Shown here: positions 33,194 to 35,446 of the stretch, one piece after another
How the letters are laid out: every line of letters starts with the position of its first letter
How positions within the stretch are numbered: the first letter of the stretch is position 1
Assembly (NCBI GenBank): GCA_022841345.1
Contig: JALHRR010000051.1
Location: forward strand, 1-35,446
Length of the DNA stretch: 35,446 bases
Origin: Saprospiraceae bacterium
GTDB taxonomy: Bacteria; Bacteroidota; Bacteroidia; Chitinophagales; Saprospiraceae
Direction of reading: 5' to 3'
Position numbers and translations under genes: made by a program
The notes under the pieces: generated by a model
The model's database searches: none
What the model saw: only the letters and a program-made list of their open reading frames with translations
Told to the model about the DNA's origin: nothing

Positions 33194-33946
33194 TCAGGAT
33201 GGGTCTTTTATGCAGCGTACAGATCCGCCAAAAATCCGGGGCGATGTAATAATTTCTGTGGTATCGGAAGAAATGATAGCTAATTTATAAGCTTCATTAT
33301 CATGAATAGTTGAAGACCATATAAATGACCAAATGTCGGTATACCTTTCAGTCCCATGGTTGTCACGGTTTCCGCCCGGGACCCATTTCAGGGTCGAAGC
33401 AAAGGCTCCAACTTTATGCCTGGGATTCCAGGAATTCATTTCCATTTCCAATTCTTCTTTAGTTGGTACTCTCCAACCTTCAGGACATGGGCAATTTAGG
33501 TTTTGAGGCCCATTCCATAATTCATAATTAGGAGGACTCAGCCAATTATTGCTGTTTAGTGGTGCTGCTATATATTTGTTATGAGCCGGATTATAAGTAG
33601 TTGAGATAGTATGAGTAGTATCACTGTTTCTTAATTGATGCCCATCATCATCTCTTCCCCATTGAAACAAATCACCGGCTGCCAATAAATCATTTTCAGT
33701 AATTGCAACCCGATGTGCTCCCAGGTTTCGATCCAGCCAAAGTTTTTTTACAGGAGTCAGCAGAGAATCATTGTTGGCATCTCTGGTGTATTCCCTCAGC
33801 ACTACACCGTAAGTTACCATTGAATCCAGATACATGAAACTAACTTCTTTGGGATAATTTAATTCATCTGTATCTTCAGGATCATCTTTCACGCATGAAA
33901 AGGATAGCAAAGCAAAACTTAAAATCAATAAATAGCACTTTTTCAT
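33194..33946 (-). CDS. FISUMP-domain lipoprotein
   Basis: A 250-residue lipoprotein (lipobox LSFSC, Cys18) with a Fibrobacter succinogenes major paralogous domain. The signs are KLWLDRNLGAHRVA, GDLFQWGRDDDGHQ, PCPEGWRVPTKEEL, and the terminal pattern FIWSSTIH...GGSVRCIKD. The family is common among surface lipoproteins and adhesins of Bacteroidota and Fibrobacteres and has no known activity. The gene is isolated, convergent with nothing to its left within 649 bases and divergent from the GH92 gene. It ends in the family's canonical position. Confidence 0.88.
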   Translation of the reverse strand: MKKCYLLILSFALLSFSCVKDDPEDTDELNYPKEVSFMYLDSMVTYGVVLREYTRDANNDSLLTPVKKLWLDRNLGAHRVAITENDLLAAGDLFQWGRDDDGHQLRNSDTTHTISTTYNPAHNKYIAAPLNSNNWLSPPNYELWNGPQNLNCPCPEGWRVPTKEELEMEMNSWNPRHKVGAFASTLKWVPGGNRDNHGTERYTDIWSFIWSSTIHDNEAYKLAIISSDTTEIITSPRIFGGSVRCIKDPS

Positions 33947-34090
33947 AATTGCATTTTAAAAGCATTTGGCAGTTTACCTGGGACCCGGAAAGGAGTGGCT
34001 CATTTTCTCTATCCGGTCAATTTAGAAAATTTAATTAATTTACGGGTTCCAGATCACAAATCTCAATAGTTAAAACTAAAAAACGGGCAT

Positions 34091-35446
34091 ATGTCATCGT
34101 TATTTTTCTACCTGAAGCTTTTCCTTTTCATTGGTATTTTATTTAGCATTTCTTTAAAACTGCAGGCTCAGGAGAAAAATTACGCTTCCACCGTCAATCC
34201 CTTCATCGGAACAGATGGGCACGGACATACATTTCCGGGAGCTACCATGCCATTTGGTATGGTGCAGCTTTCTCCGGATACCAGGCTGGATGGATGGGAT
34301 GGATGCTCCGGATATCATTATTCTGATTCCATTATTTATGGATTTTCTCATACACATCTGAGCGGAACAGGAGTATCTGACTATGGAGACATATTGCTCA
34401 TGCCGAGTACTGAAGCACCTTTTCTGGGGAATTATCATTACAAATCCTCATTTTCAAAGAAAAATGAATCAGCTGAAGCCGGATATTATAAGGTCTTGCT
34501 GGACAAAGGCAATATAGAAGTTGAATTGACAGCCACGCCTAGAGTGGGTATTCATAAATATCAATTTCCGGAGCAGGACAGGGTGCATGTGGTCCTCGAC
34601 CTGGCACACAGAGATCCTGTGCTGGCCTCCTCTTTGGAAATCGTTTCTGACACAGAAATCAGAGGCATGCGAAGGTCCAATGCATGGGCGACAGATCAGT
34701 TGGTCTATTTTCATATACAATTTTCAAAACCCATTCAGGAATCCGGAATCTCATCTTCCGGCAATTGGACAGATGCAAAAAAAATGCAGGAAGGGAAGGA
34801 ATTGCGGGCTTATTTTTCTTTCGATGGCAGCGGCAAAGAAGCACTGATTGTAAAAACAGGAATCTCCGCCACCGGATATGAAGGAGCTTTAAAAAACTTG
34901 CAGACCGAGGCACCCGGCTGGAATTTTGAAACATATAAAAAAGCTTGCCAGGATGAATGGAATAAACAGCTTGGGAAAATTCGGGTAGAAGGTGGAACTG
35001 AAGCAGAAAGAACAACATTTTACTCAGCCCTTTATCATTGTATGATCGCTCCTAATCTGTTTTCAGATGTGGACAAATCCTACAGAGGAATGGACAAGAA
35101 GAATCATACTGCTGAGAATCATGATCAATACACTGTTTTCTCTCTATGGGACACTTACAGAGGGCTGCATCCTTTGCTAACAATCATCGATACTAAAAGG
35201 ACAAGAGATTTCATCCGGACCTTTCTAAGCCATCATGAGAAAGGTGGATTATTACCGGTTTGGGAACTTGCCGGAAATGAGACTTATTGCATGATCGGGT
35301 ATCACAGTGTTTCGGTTATTTATGATGCCTGGAAGAAGGGAATTCGGGGTTTTGATGCCCATAAAGCTTTGGCTGCTATGGTCAATAGTGCAAGAAAAAA
35401 TCATTTAGGATTGGAATTTTACAAAAATCTGAGATCGGAAGAGCGT
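34091..35446 (+). CDS. GH92 family alpha-mannosidase, 5' part (runs off the window)
   Basis: An open frame from the ATG at 34091 to the last base gives 452 residues, no stop. A signal peptide (about 1-26, ending in LQAQ) precedes the GH92 N-terminal domain: VNPFIGTDGHGHTFPGATMPFGMVQLSPDTR, then GYHYSD and FSHTHLSGTG. Later YSALYHCMIAPNLFSD, SLWDTYRGLHPL, PVWELAGNETYCMIGYHSVSVI are typical. Family GH92 contains calcium-dependent alpha-1,2/1,3/1,4/1,6-mannosidases acting on N-glycans and mannans, usually outside the cell. The last five residues (RSEER) come from bases matching the Illumina adapter and are not the protein: real sequence probably ends at ...EFYKNL. Linkage specificity cannot be read. 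Absent from the window: catalytic C-terminal region. Confidence 0.92.
   Translation, partial: MSSLFFYLKLFLFIGILFSISLKLQAQEKNYASTVNPFIGTDGHGHTFPGATMPFGMVQLSPDTRLDGWDGCSGYHYSDSIIYGFSHTHLSGTGVSDYGDILLMPSTEAPFLGNYHYKSSFSKKNESAEAGYYKVLLDKGNIEVELTATPRVGIHKYQFPEQDRVHVVLDLAHRDPVLASSLEIVSDTEIRGMRRSNAWATDQLVYFHIQFSKPIQESGISSSGNWTDAKKMQEGKELRAYFSFDGSGKEALIVKTGISATGYEGALKNLQTEAPGWNFETYKKACQDEWNKQLGKIRVEGGTEAERTTFYSALYHCMIAPNLFSDVDKSYRGMDKKNHTAENHDQYTVFSLWDTYRGLHPLLTIIDTKRTRDFIRTFLSHHEKGGLLPVWELAGNETYCMIGYHSVSVIYDAWKKGIRGFDAHKALAAMVNSARKNHLGLEFYKNLRSEER
35432..35446. other. Illumina TruSeq adapter sequence at the contig end
   Basis: The last 15 bases, AGATCGGAAGAGCGT, equal the start of the standard Illumina TruSeq adapter. 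A chance match of this length is very unlikely, and it interrupts the GH92 reading frame exactly at the end. It is a sequencing artefact and should be trimmed. Confidence 0.93.

Noticed and set aside
33062-33283. Short plus-strand gene before the FISUMP gene
   Set aside because: It lies partly in repeat DNA and partly antisense to the FISUMP coding region, with no recognisable domain.

Overview
The window looks like one complete short-read contig from a Bacteroidota bacterium, probably an uncultured relative of the Saprospiria (inference). Signs of the phylum are type IX secretion (T9SS) sorting domains of types A and B, many SpII lipoproteins, DUF4199, DUF3667 and FISUMP families, an Omp28-like protein, GH92, and promoters of the TAnnTTTG type. 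The left edge starts exactly on a repeat that recurs at position 512. The right edge ends in 15 bases identical to the start of the Illumina TruSeq adapter, so both ends look like assembly ends and not natural junctions.

Layout. Positions 1-2440 are accessory DNA: two copies of a 147-bp repeat, a series of CTCTCCGC-plus-hairpin modules, a small GIY-YIG nuclease gene, and a DUF4143-type AAA ATPase gene bracketed by two long palindromes that differ by compensatory changes. From 2480 to 10163, all on the minus strand, lies a cell-envelope block: GmhB- and GmhA-like heptose enzymes, two family 2 glycosyltransferases, two DUF4199 membrane proteins, a dihydroorotase homologue that has lost its catalytic residues, and a BatA-type VWA protein. 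From 10255 to 15024 come an Omp28-like T9SS protein, a TerC transporter on the plus strand, a membrane protein, an esterase and a frameshifted DUF3667 gene.

Positions 15117-16794 form a small island between two 127-bp direct copies of the 3' end of a T9SS gene. It holds a truncated RhuM gene and a TIR-domain gene broken by one extra base in a homopolymer. Next to it, 16672-24354 is a compact six-gene minus-strand operon: two lipoproteins sharing a repeated DUF1549/DUF4214-like motif, a twin-arginine-exported alkaline-phosphatase-fold protein, a cytochrome-like lipoprotein with a C-X4-C-H motif, a small lipoprotein, and a 1167-residue CUB/repeat/PKD/CHU_C surface protein. It resembles the planctomycete PSCyt1-DUF1549/DUF1501 gene sets rebuilt with T9SS parts, and is my best candidate for an undescribed system.

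From 24355 to the end: low-complexity DNA, a DoxX/HTTM-like membrane protein, an outer-membrane-barrel-like protein, two tandem beta-propeller lipoproteins, a secreted endonuclease I, ferrochelatase with a cysteine cluster, repeat-rich intergenic DNA, a FISUMP lipoprotein, and the 5' part of a GH92 alpha-mannosidase cut by the contig end. I found no rRNA, complete tRNA, CRISPR array, integrase or intact transposase.
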